Assembly: GCA_965197555.1 (NCBI GenBank)
Contig: OZ240213.1
Span: 2,604,001 to 2,668,000, forward strand
From: G965197555 sp965197555
GTDB lineage: Bacteria > Chloroflexota > Dehalococcoidia > Lucifugimonadales > UBA3495
Direction of reading: 5' to 3'
DNA: 64,000 nt
In this document: piece by piece, positions 44,464 through 53,561 of the stretch
Layout: the number at the start of each line of letters is the position of its first letter
Position numbering within the stretch: position 1 is the first letter of the stretch
Translations under genes and position numbers: made by a program
The notes under the pieces: generated by a model
Database searches by the model: none
Told to the model about the DNA's origin: nothing
What the model saw: the letters and a program-made list of their open reading frames with translations, nothing else

Positions 44464-45639
44464 TCAGGACGCAGGCACCAACGGCAAACCCAAACGGACT
44501 CTTCCAGGCTGGTCCAGTAGCGCCCGAGCTACCCTTGCCCGATGCTCGAAGCTAGTCCCTAGCCGCATAGACCAAGCCGATACCCGACGGAACCAAAGGT
44601 GGAGGTCGAACTCCATCATGAAGCCGATCCCCCCATGGATCACTTGCGACGAGCGGACCGCTGCTTCGCATTTCTCGTTGCAGAAAGCCTTGGCCTGGGA
44701 AACCTCCACGCTGGCTGGCAGCCCTTGGTCCATCTTCCACAGGGCCTCGTAGGTCAGCAGTTGGGCCCCATCCACCCAGATGATCATGTCGGCGCACAGG
44801 TGCTGGATGGACTGAAAAGCCCCTATGGGCCGTCCGAAGGCCACTCGGTTCTTGGCGTAGTCAATGGCCATTTCGGCGTCTTTTCGAGCGGCGCCAACCA
44901 TTTGGGCGCACAGCAACACTGTTGCCCGGTCCAGCATTCGTTCGGCGATGGGCCAACCCCCATGGAGCTCACCCACCAAGTCCGCCCGGCTAACTTTGAC
45001 CCCGTTGACTTCGACCTTGTACTCCTTGTCCTTGGCCAGGGTCGTGAGAGGAGTAAGGGAAATCCCAGGGTCGGCGGTGTCCATCAGAAACAGAGAAATA
45101 CCCTCGCTGTCGCCGGTCGCTTCTCGGGTCCGGCAAGCAATGAGGCACTTTTCAGCGACGTTGATGTTATCCACGAACATCTTGGTGCCGCTGAGGATGA
45201 AATGGTCTCCCTGGTCCACAGCCTGGAAATTGATGGCCTCCGGTACAAGGCGGGGATCGGCTTCTTGGAAAGCCCAGGTTAAGACAGTCTCCCCGCTGAC
45301 TACGGAAGGCAGGAGCCGTTGCTTCTGCTCGTCACTACCTTCGGCAGCGATAGCCAAGGCCGCCACCATGGTGCTATGAAAAGGCACCGGTGCGATGGAA
45401 CGCCCCGCTTCCTCCATAATGATGGCCAGGTAGGTCAATGGCATACCCTGGCCGCTGTGGCTCTCCGGCAACGCCAGTCCCAACCAACCCAGGTCGGCCA
45501 TCTTCTTCCAGAGTTCGGCGGGATAGCCACATTCGTCCTCTTCCATCGCCCGCACCAGGCTGGTGGGGCACTCGGCCTCGAGGAACTCCCGCGCCAAGTT
45601 CTTGAGCATCTGCTCTTCTTCGCTAGGCAGCAGGTCCAT
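44464..45639 (-). CDS. acyl-CoA dehydrogenase, small-subunit type
   Basis: A 391-aa ACAD-fold flavoprotein. The FAD segment V-L-T-W-A-F-Q-E lies near 115 and Q-V-I-H-G-G-I-G-F-M-M-E-F near 355. The C-terminal R-x2-R and Y-E-G-T style end of the classic family is replaced by R-R-V-S-A-W-S-M-R-L-G-T. This pattern is seen in the non-catalytic or partner chains of heteromeric FadE28/FadE29-like dehydrogenases. Its partner is likely the gene at 45833. Together they may oxidise bulky CoA esters. Confidence 0.82.
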   Translation of the reverse strand: MDLLPSEEEQMLKNLAREFLEAECPTSLVRAMEEDECGYPAELWKKMADLGWLGLALPESHSGQGMPLTYLAIIMEEAGRSIAPVPFHSTMVAALAIAAEGSDEQKQRLLPSVVSGETVLTWAFQEADPRLVPEAINFQAVDQGDHFILSGTKMFVDNINVAEKCLIACRTREATGDSEGISLFLMDTADPGISLTPLTTLAKDKEYKVEVNGVKVSRADLVGELHGGWPIAERMLDRATVLLCAQMVGAARKDAEMAIDYAKNRVAFGRPIGAFQSIQHLCADMIIWVDGAQLLTYEALWKMDQGLPASVEVSQAKAFCNEKCEAAVRSSQVIHGGIGFMMEFDLHLWFRRVSAWSMRLGTSFEHRARVARALLDQPGRVRLGLPLVPAS

Positions 45640-45832
45640 GGTTTGTCCTTAGCTAGCTTGGTCTCTTAAGATGGAACTCGGGCAGACCCTGATCAAACAG
45701 GACCACCTCTTGGAAAACTTGTCCTTACCCTTGAGCGTACATAGCCCCTTCCCCTCGATGGGATTCCCCTGAGGCGGAAACTTGGGTGTGATGCCCCCAC
45801 TTTTGTCCCCACCCCCGAAGGCAAAGAGGTCT

Positions 45833-47035
45833 TTATCCTCGGGGCATCCCCAGGCCTCGGCGGGCAACCTGGTCTCGCATGACTTGTACGCTGCCGTGGT
45901 TTATGCCGGACTGGAACGAGCCCATAACGTTGTGGGCGAATAACCCGTCTTCAATGGCGTCCGGGGAGCCGTTCAGCAACTGGGCGTAGGGCCCGAGAAT
46001 TTGGGTTATGGTCTCGGTGGTCCTCATTCCGTGTTCCGGCGCCCACACCTTTTCGGCGGAGCCCTCGTAAGTGAACTCAGCGTCCCGTTCCACCAGCGAC
46101 ATGCTGCGCATGGTCATGAGCCGACAGACTTGGGCTTCGATCCACAGCTCTGCCAGCTTGTCCCTGACGGCAGGGTCATCGCCCAATGAGCGGCCTTCGA
46201 TCGGGTTTTCCTTAATCCAGTTGATGATGTCTTCGTCCCTGCGTACAGAGATCAGGTACCGGCTGGCCCCTACCCGGTCCAGGTTCAGGCCCATTGCCCC
46301 CACGTACCACCCCATGTTCTCATCGCCCAACAACGCCGACTGGGGTACCCGGACCTCTTCGAAGAAGACTTCGTTGGTGCGGGCCATACCATAGGTGGTG
46401 CCCACCGGCGCCGGTGGGTCGCTCTGAATGGTCCACAGCGGTCTTACGGTAAGTCCCGGAGTATCCATTGGTACCAGGAATATGGATATTCCTCGATGCC
46501 TGGGGGCGTCGGGGTCCGTGCGGGCCATCAAATAAATGTGACTCGCGTAGTGGGCCGAAGAGGTGAACATCTTCTGGCCGTTGATGACGTAGTCGTCGCC
46601 GTCCCGCACCGCACGGCACTGAAGGCCGGCCAAGTCGGCGCCGGCTTGGGGCTCGGTAAATCCCAGGGCAAAGATTATTTCCCCGGTCAGAATCCTGGGG
46701 ACAAAGTACTTCTTTTGCTCTTCGGTGCCAGCGGCCAGAATGGCAGGAGCCCCGCTGCCCGCGCCACCGACGTTGATGCCGACCCTGGCAAACTCTTCTT
46801 CAACGATGTACTGGTCCAGACGGTTGCCACCCTGTCCTCCGTACTCCTTAGGGTAGCTGATGCCCACCCAACCTCTGTCAGCGATGTTCTGATAAACCTT
46901 CTGCAGCTTGGGACCCCGGCTCCCCTCTATGGTGTCACTGACCTCCGCCAGCACATCGGGGGTAACGTGCTCGGTGATGAATTGGCGGACCTCGTCGCGT
47001 AGGGCTTCCTGCTCCAACGTATATCCAAAATCCAT
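45833..47035 (-). CDS. acyl-CoA dehydrogenase, catalytic-subunit type
   Basis: A 400-aa ACAD with the N-terminal helical domain, F-A-L-G-F-T-E-P-Q-A-G-A-D-L-A-G-L and Y-V-I-N-G-Q-K-M-F-T-S-S-A in the FAD region. A C-terminal Y-E-G-S-A-E-K-V-W and I-N-H-G-S-V-Q-V-M-R-D-Q-V-A-R-R-G-L-G follow. No ETF-independent features are seen. It lies between the second ACAD and the fused ETF gene on one strand, so electrons from both dehydrogenases probably pass to that ETF. Confidence 0.86.
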   Translation of the reverse strand: MDFGYTLEQEALRDEVRQFITEHVTPDVLAEVSDTIEGSRGPKLQKVYQNIADRGWVGISYPKEYGGQGGNRLDQYIVEEEFARVGINVGGAGSGAPAILAAGTEEQKKYFVPRILTGEIIFALGFTEPQAGADLAGLQCRAVRDGDDYVINGQKMFTSSAHYASHIYLMARTDPDAPRHRGISIFLVPMDTPGLTVRPLWTIQSDPPAPVGTTYGMARTNEVFFEEVRVPQSALLGDENMGWYVGAMGLNLDRVGASRYLISVRRDEDIINWIKENPIEGRSLGDDPAVRDKLAELWIEAQVCRLMTMRSMSLVERDAEFTYEGSAEKVWAPEHGMRTTETITQILGPYAQLLNGSPDAIEDGLFAHNVMGSFQSGINHGSVQVMRDQVARRGLGMPRG

Positions 47036-47165
47036 TCGCTGCTTCTCCCTATGTGCTCGCCGTCGTCCGCCGGGTATTTGCCATTTTGCGTTTACCAGCC
47101 AACGGTGTCAAGAGTAGCCTGTTCGGCGTATGGTCTTATAGTTGTCCTACTACCGTAAGCAAGTC

Positions 47166-47203
47166 CGTTCGTGGTGAGCCCTCGGCAGCCTCAGGGCGAA
47201 CGA
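47166..47203. repeat. degenerate copy of the CTTCGACAGGCTCAG-type intergenic repeat
   Basis: The sequence contains GTTCGTGGTGAGCC and CAGGGCGAACG arms, related to the repeats at 51061-51472. It is a single worn copy between the ACAD and ETF genes. Confidence 0.45.
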
Positions 47204-47274
47204 AAGGATTAATGATAAGGTGGTAGGGTGTTGTTCTCTCTGCGGTAACGGTTGGAAACTCGCTACCTCTGATG

Positions 47275-49116
47275 CTATTTCATATTTTCCGCCAAGACCG
47301 GCTGCAATGCTTCAATAAGCGGCGGCAAATATTTTTGCCACTCGCCAACGATACCATAGTCCGCGCCCTTGAATATGGCGTGTCTGGCATTACTGTTGAT
47401 GGCGATTATGAACCCGGCTTTTTGAATGCCCACCATGTGGTTGAACGCCCCCCGAATTCCCACGGCGATATAGACTTTGGGGGCGATGGTGCGGCCGCTG
47501 ATCCCGACTTGCACTTGGGCTGGCAGCCAGCCCTCGTGGACTACATTCCGGGTTGTCGCTAGGGTCGCGCCTATAGACTCGGCCAATGCCTGGATCTGGG
47601 ACAGGTTCTCAGGTCCGCCGATGCCCATGCCCACGCTGAGCACAACCGGCGCCTGGGTTAACGCGATCGCGCCCAAGTCTTCCTCGATGTGCTCCTCGAT
47701 CACTTCTATCTCCGGACCCTGCGCCGGAGTGGGGACCAAGGGTTCCACCGTAGCCCGGGCGGCTTGCTCCGGGGCAATGGGAGTAAGCAGTCCAGGCCGC
47801 AGGGTGACCAAGTTGGGTAACGTCTTGGACAGAATCGGGGCGACAACGTTTCCACCCAGCGCGGGTTTGAGCTGCACCAGACGGCCCTCTTCGTCGACTT
47901 CCAGGTCGATAGCGTCGCCGGTGAGGCCGAGCTCCAGGCGGGCGGCGATGCGGGATGCCAGGTCTCGTCCGTCGGAGGTGGATGGAAAGAGCACCGCATA
48001 AGGGGACTGCTGACTGATCGCCTCGGCCAGGGCCACCGACACATTACGTCCGTAGATGGGTCCCAGGTTGGAGATGTCCAGGGTCAGTACCCGGTCTGCT
48101 CCGTATACGGCCAGTTGGTCGGCCAAGTCTGACCGGTTTGAGCCGATCAACACGCCGACCACTTCACTTCGCGTGAAAGAAGTTAGCTCTCGGGCCTTTC
48201 CCAGCAGCTCCAGGGTCACTTGTCGCAGGCCGCCGCCGGACTGCTCCGCCACCACCCAGATGCTTTTATCTCGCCTATCCGGAAATCGGGTCGTTGCCGG
48301 AGAGTTGGTCACGGCCCTGCTCGTCTCAGAGGCTATCAGCCCTTCGCTCAACCTGGCTGCGACTTCTGTCGCTGCCAGCGTTGGGTCTTCTTCTTGGATG
48401 ACCTCGCCCCTGCGATCAGGCTCAATCAAGCGTATGTCCTGTACCCAGGTCGGGGAGCCAGTGGCACCGAATAGTGCCGTGTCGGAGGACAGTTGGGCGC
48501 AATTTAGCTCTTCTATCGGCATCTCATCGGCCCGGTCCATCTGCTCCCGGTTGGGGTACGTCTCCGGGGCTACCCCCTCGGTGACGCAAGCCACCGCAGG
48601 TAGCGGACATTCGATAACCTGGTAGCCCTCGTCGTGTATACGCTCCACCCTTATAGTGTTGGAACCGGTTAGGATGTCGAGCTTACGCACGTGACTCACG
48701 TGAGGCAGGTCTAGCAGCTCAGCGATCTCCGGCCCTACCTGACCTGTCTCGGCGTCGGTGCTATTGCGGCCGCAGATTATTAAGTCGGGCTTCTCCTTGT
48801 TCAAGACCAAGGAAAGGGCGCGGGCCGTGGCCAGCGTATCCGACCCGGCCAAGGCACGGTCGGTGAGCAGCACGGCTCGGTCGGCGCCCAGCGCCAGGCA
48901 TTGGGTCAAGCCGTCCCGGGTCTGAGGCGGACCCATGGATAGGACCACCACCTCGTCTTCCGGTCCCGTCTTTAGCTCCACGGCGCGGACCAAGCCAAGC
49001 TGGTCGAAAATGTTGACCTCGGACGGGACGCCTTCTCTAATTATGGTCCTCTCCTCGTAGTCGAATCTGATCCGGGAGACGACCGGAACGTACTTCATAC
49101 AGACGGCTATTTTCAT
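47275..49116 (-). CDS. fused electron transfer flavoprotein, beta subunit followed by alpha subunit
   Basis: One 613-aa open frame without internal stop. Residues 1 to about 265 are EtfB (M-K-I-A-V-C-M-K-Y-V-P and the A-L-G-A-D-R-A-V-L-L-T-D and G-R-N-S-T-D-A-E-T-G-Q-V-G-P-E blocks). From about 284 the chain is EtfA (I-W-V-V-A-E-Q, later D-R-V-L-T-L-D and the C-terminal FAD domain with V-G-M-G-I-G-G-P-E-N, G-I-S-G-R-T-I-A-P-K and N-S-N-A-R-H-A-I-F). The linker of roughly 20 residues is Pro/Thr-rich. ETF moves electrons from acyl-CoA dehydrogenases to the quinone pool. Nearly all bacteria encode the subunits as two genes. Confidence 0.9.
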   Translation of the reverse strand: MKIAVCMKYVPVVSRIRFDYEERTIIREGVPSEVNIFDQLGLVRAVELKTGPEDEVVVLSMGPPQTRDGLTQCLALGADRAVLLTDRALAGSDTLATARALSLVLNKEKPDLIICGRNSTDAETGQVGPEIAELLDLPHVSHVRKLDILTGSNTIRVERIHDEGYQVIECPLPAVACVTEGVAPETYPNREQMDRADEMPIEELNCAQLSSDTALFGATGSPTWVQDIRLIEPDRRGEVIQEEDPTLAATEVAARLSEGLIASETSRAVTNSPATTRFPDRRDKSIWVVAEQSGGGLRQVTLELLGKARELTSFTRSEVVGVLIGSNRSDLADQLAVYGADRVLTLDISNLGPIYGRNVSVALAEAISQQSPYAVLFPSTSDGRDLASRIAARLELGLTGDAIDLEVDEEGRLVQLKPALGGNVVAPILSKTLPNLVTLRPGLLTPIAPEQAARATVEPLVPTPAQGPEIEVIEEHIEEDLGAIALTQAPVVLSVGMGIGGPENLSQIQALAESIGATLATTRNVVHEGWLPAQVQVGISGRTIAPKVYIAVGIRGAFNHMVGIQKAGFIIAINSNARHAIFKGADYGIVGEWQKYLPPLIEALQPVLAENMK

Positions 49117-49200
49117 GCCCGGCCTTTCATTAGGGATTGTCCAGGACCAATCCCGCGTTGTGAAATCTTCCCGCAGACCCTTTTAGAGGCCGCGGGGGAA

Positions 49201-50568
49201 TCAGTCGTCCACCAGCTCTGTCCGTACTCGCTCCGTCAGACGGTCGAGGGCTGCGCTGGTGGTGACTGGATAAAGAGGGGGGTCAACCAAAGTCTTGAAT
49301 CGGTCTTCCAAGGTTTCGAATTCCTGGCGGAACCGTTCTCGTATCTCCGTCAAACTTGGGTGCGGACTGGTAGGCTGGCCATCCTTCATCACTTGGGTCA
49401 ATAGGCCTTCACCTTCCGGTGCCTCTTCATCGCCGAGGGCAATGACGTCCTGTGCCATTGCTCCATCACTCCCCAGGAGGCGGTAGACCTGCTTGGCGCC
49501 AGGAAAAGAGACTTTGCCGGTGCTGAGCTTCATCACCGGCCTGTTGTTGTAGCAGACTATCTTATAGGCCATGTCCGTCCAGGGAGCATCGGCCGAAACA
49601 CCCACCTTGGTCCCCACACCGAAAATATCGATGGGAGCGCCGCCTTGAATAAGGTCCGCAACCTGGTGTTCGTCCAGCCCTCCGCTGGCCACAATCCTAA
49701 CGTAGTCCAATCCGGCTTCATCAAATATCCGCCGTACCTCCTTACTCAGCGTGCCGAAGTCGCCGGAGTCGATGCGTACGGCGAACAATCGATGGCCCCT
49801 GGCCTCCAACTCTTTTGCTACTTTCACACCCTTATAGGCGCCCTGAATGGTGTCGTAGGTGTCCAGGAGCAATATACATCTGTCTGGGAAAGTTTCAGCA
49901 TAAGCCCGGAAGGCTGCGATTTCCGAGGTAAAGCTGGAAATAAAAGAATGGGCCATGGTCCCAGATGGTGGTATCCCGTAGCGCTTGGCCGCCAACACGT
50001 TGCTAGTGGACTGGAACCCCACCATGTACCCGCAACGGGCCATCTTGAGCCCCGCGTCCAAGCCTTGGGTGCGGCGTGATCCAAAGTCGGTCGCCACCCG
50101 TCCGTCGGCAGCCCAGATGCAACGCGCCGCTTTCGTGGCTAGCAACGACTGGAGATTTATCTGGTTTACGATAAAAGTCTCAGCAAGTTGGGCCTCAATA
50201 ATCGGAGCAGTCACTTCCAATACAGGCTCGTTGGCAAAGAAGAGCCGACCTTCGGGCATCGCCCGGACGCTTCCTGTGAATCGTACCCCGCTCAGGTACT
50301 CCACGAAGTTGGACGTAAAGATTCCGGTGCTTCGCAGATAGTCCAGGCTGGCCTGGCTAAAGCTAAAGTTAGCCAAATAGTCAAGCACGTCCTCCAGCCC
50401 TGCTGAGATCAGATACCCTCGGTTGGGAGGGTACCGACGGATGAACAGGCTAAAGGCCGCCTGGCCAAACATCCGCCGATCAAAAAAGGCCTGCGCCATG
50501 GTCAACTCGTATAGATCGGCAAACAGGCACAGGTCTTCTTGGGGAAGGGTTAGTTTGGATGTATTCAT
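49201..50568 (-). CDS. pncB: nicotinate phosphoribosyltransferase
   Basis: A 455-aa type II phosphoribosyltransferase of NAD salvage. Family blocks: F-A-D-L-Y-E-L-T-M-A-Q-A-F at the start, F-G-S-R-R-T-Q-G and the G-T-M-A-H-S-F-I-S-S-F block near 205-215. The V-R-I-D-S-G-D-F-G and G-V-G-T-K-V-G-V segments contain the PRPP-binding residues. The protein is complete. No strong ribosome-binding site is seen before the ATG at 50568. It is divergent from the SAM riboswitch unit. Confidence 0.93.
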   Translation of the reverse strand: MNTSKLTLPQEDLCLFADLYELTMAQAFFDRRMFGQAAFSLFIRRYPPNRGYLISAGLEDVLDYLANFSFSQASLDYLRSTGIFTSNFVEYLSGVRFTGSVRAMPEGRLFFANEPVLEVTAPIIEAQLAETFIVNQINLQSLLATKAARCIWAADGRVATDFGSRRTQGLDAGLKMARCGYMVGFQSTSNVLAAKRYGIPPSGTMAHSFISSFTSEIAAFRAYAETFPDRCILLLDTYDTIQGAYKGVKVAKELEARGHRLFAVRIDSGDFGTLSKEVRRIFDEAGLDYVRIVASGGLDEHQVADLIQGGAPIDIFGVGTKVGVSADAPWTDMAYKIVCYNNRPVMKLSTGKVSFPGAKQVYRLLGSDGAMAQDVIALGDEEAPEGEGLLTQVMKDGQPTSPHPSLTEIRERFRQEFETLEDRFKTLVDPPLYPVTTSAALDRLTERVRTELVDD

Positions 50569-50722
50569 TACCTGGCGGCTATTGTATTCAGATGAAGGTC
50601 ACATAAAGCAAGAGCGGTCACATATCATATCCCCTGGGGGAACCACTATTATGTTGGTGGCCTTCGAGCCGTGTCAACTTGAGAGGTATGGAGTGCGTCA
50701 CATCGCCCGTGCCTGGTGTTTC

Positions 50723-50751
50723 TTGACACACATACCGTGGGTTAGTACCAT
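50723..50751 (+). promoter_or_regulatory. strong sigma-70 promoter of the riboswitch-controlled unit
   Basis: A consensus TTGACA (50723-50728), a 17-nt spacer and TACCAT (50746-50751). The predicted +1 is near 50758, some 28 nt before helix P1 of the SAM riboswitch. Confidence 0.75.
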
Positions 50752-50785
50752 TATGGCCGTTAACAAGCGAATACCGACCTTTAAA

Positions 50786-50928
50786 CCCTTTATCCAGAAC
50801 GGCTGAGGGGACGGCCCGACGAAGCCTGGCAACCGGTCCTGTAACTGCGAGGTGCGTGTTGGAGGATACGGTGCTAATTCCGGCGCTCTTTCGGTGTACC
50901 TTTGACGGAAAGCGCGAGAGATGAGGGG
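50786..50928 (+). ncRNA. SAM-I riboswitch aptamer
   Basis: Helix P1 is formed by 50786-50794 (CCCTTTATC) with 50920-50928 (GATGAGGGG), nine pairs including G-T. The conserved core is present in order: a GAGGG stretch, GGCCCGACGAAGCC, GGCAACC, and GTGCTAATTCC in J3/4. It is followed by an intrinsic terminator. The aptamer should bind S-adenosylmethionine and shut off transcription. The next gene is mtnA, and metK and ahcY are further on, so the ligand fits. Between the terminator and mtnA lie more than 550 nt. Confidence 0.93.
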
Positions 50929-50942
50929 CTCAGGATGCAATT

Positions 50943-50972
50943 GAGCTTCTCTGCGGGAGAAGCTCTTTTTTT
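50943..50972 (+). terminator. intrinsic terminator of the SAM riboswitch
   Basis: A 9-bp stem (50943-50951 with 50957-50965) around a 5-nt loop and a run of seven T. It lies 14 nt after P1, as expected for the expression platform of a transcription-terminating SAM-I switch. An antiterminator was not traced by eye. Confidence 0.9.
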
Positions 50973-51060
50973 GGTCAAAGACTAATACCCTGTTTCAACA
51001 GGTGGCGCGAACTGCCAGGTGGTTCCGCTGTCACATAATAGCTACTAAGAAACTATCTCG

Positions 51061-51472
51061 GAACCTGAGCCCGACGGCCCTTCGACAGGCTCAGAGCGAA
51101 CGGGGAGATTCGCATTAGGCGGAGAATTACAATATGGTGAGCCCTTCGGCAGGCGCGGGATAGGCTTGTCGAACCAGGAACCGACGGTCCTTCGACAGGC
51201 TCAGAGCAAACGGGGAGATTCGCACTAGGCGGAGAATTACAATATGGTGAGCCCTTCGGCAGGCGCGGGACAGGCGTGTCGAAACCTGAGCCCGATGGCC
51301 CTTCGACAGGCTCAGAGCAAACGGGGAGATTCGCACTAGGCGGAGAATTACAATATGGTGAGTCCTTCGGCAGGCGCGGGACAGGCGTGTCGAACCACGA
51401 ACCGATGGCCCTTCGACAGGCTCAGGGCGAACGAGTCATATTTGCCCTCCGTTCGTGCTGAGCTTGTCGAAG
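51061..51472. repeat. tandem repeat of about 110 bp, plus an inverted half unit
   Basis: Units start at 51061, 51171 and 51281 (110, 110 and 111 bp) and a fourth, partial one at 51392. Each contains CCTTCGACAGGCTCAG, a GCGAACGGGG or GCAAACGGGG step, and a CGGCAGGCGCGGGA-type second palindrome. The last copy pairs with an inverted partner (51411-51433 with 51450-51472, about 20 of 23 bases). No open frame or SD sequence of note is inside. It lies between the riboswitch terminator and mtnA, so it forms a very long leader. Confidence 0.85.
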
Positions 51473-51531
51473 CACAGGTTGGGTGAGCGCCTCACATCTT
51501 GAGATAGCTACTAACACCGGTGGAGTAGAAG

Positions 51532-52584
51532 TTGGAGGAGATCAGGCCGATCCAGTGGACTGGCAAGACGATTAGGCTGCTGGACCAGACCAAGATTCCC
51601 CAGGAGCGGGTTACGTTTGAAGCCCGCAGCTATCTGGAGGCCGTGGACGCCATCCGGGAGATGCGGGTAAGGGGAGCCCCCGCTATCGGGGTTACCGCCG
51701 CTTACGCCGTGGCGATGGCTGCCCAGGACATCCCTGTCATTGATCCTGAAAAATTTATGGACCGTCTCAGGGATGCAGCCAAACAGATTGCCGCCGCGCG
51801 TCCAACCGCAGTGAACCTTCGCTGGGCTGTGGACAGGATGCTCAGGGTGGCCGAGGCCCAGTCCAAGGTTGAAGAAGTAACAGCCCGTTTGGTTGCTGAG
51901 GCGCGTCAGCTCCAGGAAGAGGATGAGGAGATCAACCGGCGCATGGGTGATCACGGTAAGGAACTGATGCCCGAGGGTGGTGCGGTTCTTACCCACTGCA
52001 ATACCGGGGCCCTGGCCACCTCCGCGTTTGGAACGGCCTTGGGCGTAATCCGCGCCGGATGGGAATCCGGGAAGCGGTTCGATGTGTTTAACACCGAGAC
52101 CCGGCCTTTCTTGCAGGGAGCCCGTTTGACCTCCTGGGAATTCCAGCAACTTGGCATACCCGCGACGTTGATCGTGGACTCGGCTGCAGGAATGATGATG
52201 GAGCGAGGCAAGATCAGCTGCGTTATCACCGGGGCCGATCGCATAGCCGCCAATGGTGATACGGCCAACAAAGTGGGAACCTATTCTTTGGCGGTCTTGG
52301 CTAAGGAGAACAACCTGCCGTTCTACGTTGCAGCCCCGACCAGCACCGTTGACTTGGGGCTGGTAACAGGCGACGAAATTCAGATAGAGGAGAGGCCGCA
52401 GGAAGAAGTCACTCATTTTCGGGGCCAATGGGTGGCTCCCGAGGGAATATCAGCTTTGAACCCGGCATTCGATGTGACCCCTAACCGGTTTATCTCAGCG
52501 ATAATCACTGAGTCCGGGATCGCCAAACCTCCGTATCACGAGAGTTTGAAGCTGGCCGTCGGGGCAGGTGGAATTGGTTCATAA
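51532..52584 (+). CDS. mtnA: S-methyl-5-thioribose-1-phosphate isomerase MtnA
   Basis: A 350-aa enzyme of the methionine salvage pathway that turns MTR-1-P into MTRu-1-P. Catalytic pair: C156 (T-H-C-N-T-G-A-L) and D236 (G-A-D-R-I-A-A). The R-G-A-P-A-I-G segment and N-G-D-T-A-N-K-V-G-T-Y block are the eIF2B-family features that place it with MtnA. TTG 51532 is chosen because GGTGGAG stands 6 nt upstream. It is the first gene after the riboswitch and heads the SAM-cycle run. Confidence 0.93.
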   Translation: MEEIRPIQWTGKTIRLLDQTKIPQERVTFEARSYLEAVDAIREMRVRGAPAIGVTAAYAVAMAAQDIPVIDPEKFMDRLRDAAKQIAAARPTAVNLRWAVDRMLRVAEAQSKVEEVTARLVAEARQLQEEDEEINRRMGDHGKELMPEGGAVLTHCNTGALATSAFGTALGVIRAGWESGKRFDVFNTETRPFLQGARLTSWEFQQLGIPATLIVDSAAGMMMERGKISCVITGADRIAANGDTANKVGTYSLAVLAKENNLPFYVAAPTSTVDLGLVTGDEIQIEERPQEEVTHFRGQWVAPEGISALNPAFDVTPNRFISAIITESGIAKPPYHESLKLAVGAGGIGS

Positions 52585-52668
52585 TGTATTCCAAGATTTC
52601 CAACAAGGGAGGGCCCCCGACCCCTATGGGTAATTGTTTGATGCTGATAGCGCCTTGGGAATATCCCT

Positions 52669-53550
52669 TTGAGTAACTCATTGGAAGCGACCATCGGGGT
52701 CATCGGTGGAACCGGTTTGTATCGCATGGAAGGGTTGTCGCAGGTGGAGTTCATTGAACCATGCACCCCGTTCGGCAAACCCAGCGATGCCATAGCCGTC
52801 GGTTCTCTGGACGGAGTTCCTGTGGCGTTCCTACCCAGGCACGGGCGGGGGCACCGGCTCAACCCTACCCGGATTCCAGTTCGAGCTAACATTTACGCTC
52901 TAAAGAGCTTGGGGGTGCAGCGGGTCATCTCGGTTAGCGCCGTAGGCAGTCTCAAGGAGGAGTATGCGCCCTTAGACTTGGTCTTGCCTGATCAGTTGAT
53001 TGACCGGACTAGTCAAAGGACCAGCACCTTTTTCGATGAGGAGTTGGTGGCCCACATCAGCCTGGCCGACCCGTTCTGCCACGCCACCAGCAAGGTCTTA
53101 CAGGGGAGCGCCGAGGGACTGGGGACCAATGTGCACTTCGGTGGTACACTCGTGGTGATGGAGGGACCCGCTTTTTCGACTAGGGCCGAGTCCTTCATGT
53201 ACCGGTCTTGGGGGGCGGATGTCATTGGCATGACGACCTTGCCTGAGGCCAAGCTCGCCCGGGAGGCGGAGATGTGCTATGCCACCATGGCGTGGGTCAC
53301 CGATTATGATTGCTGGCACCAAACGGAAGAGGCGGTGACGGTTGAGCTCATCCTACAAAATTTGCTGATAAACGTAGCCACCTCTAAAGAGTTGCTGAAG
53401 GATGTGATACCCAAGTTGGAGGAACCGCCGCATTGTTCTTGCCCGTCTGCGCTCGAAGATGCCATTGTTACACCATCTGACCAAATTCCGGATGACATAA
53501 AACAAAGGTTGGCCCCCATATTAGACCGGTACCTCAAGCAGCGGCTGTAG
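52669..53550 (+). CDS. mtnP: S-methyl-5'-thioadenosine phosphorylase
   Basis: A 293-aa phosphorylase that splits methylthioadenosine, the by-product of polyamine and other SAM reactions, into adenine and MTR-1-P. Marks: I-G-V-I-G-G-T-G-L-Y near the start, F-L-P-R-H-G-R-G-H near 53, the S-A-V-G-S-L-K-E-E block, and T-L-P-E-A-K-L-A-R-E-A-E-M-C-Y, typical of MTAP and not PNP. Its product feeds MtnA directly upstream. The start is TTG with a modest GGGA. The gap to mtnA is 84 nt. Confidence 0.92.
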   Translation: MSNSLEATIGVIGGTGLYRMEGLSQVEFIEPCTPFGKPSDAIAVGSLDGVPVAFLPRHGRGHRLNPTRIPVRANIYALKSLGVQRVISVSAVGSLKEEYAPLDLVLPDQLIDRTSQRTSTFFDEELVAHISLADPFCHATSKVLQGSAEGLGTNVHFGGTLVVMEGPAFSTRAESFMYRSWGADVIGMTTLPEAKLAREAEMCYATMAWVTDYDCWHQTEEAVTVELILQNLLINVATSKELLKDVIPKLEEPPHCSCPSALEDAIVTPSDQIPDDIKQRLAPILDRYLKQRL

Positions 53551-53561
53551 GAGGATTAAGA

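Noticed and set aside
47477..48001. Long plus-strand frame inside the ETF gene
   Set aside because: Ser/Pro-rich shadow reading of a GC-rich gene with no ribosome-binding site.
51061..51472. CRISPR-like array
   Set aside because: The period is 110 bp and the whole unit repeats. There are no unique spacers and no cas genes.
51511..52428. 305-codon minus-strand frame opposite mtnA
   Set aside because: Antisense shadow of mtnA. The translation has no family-like order, while the plus strand is clearly MtnA.
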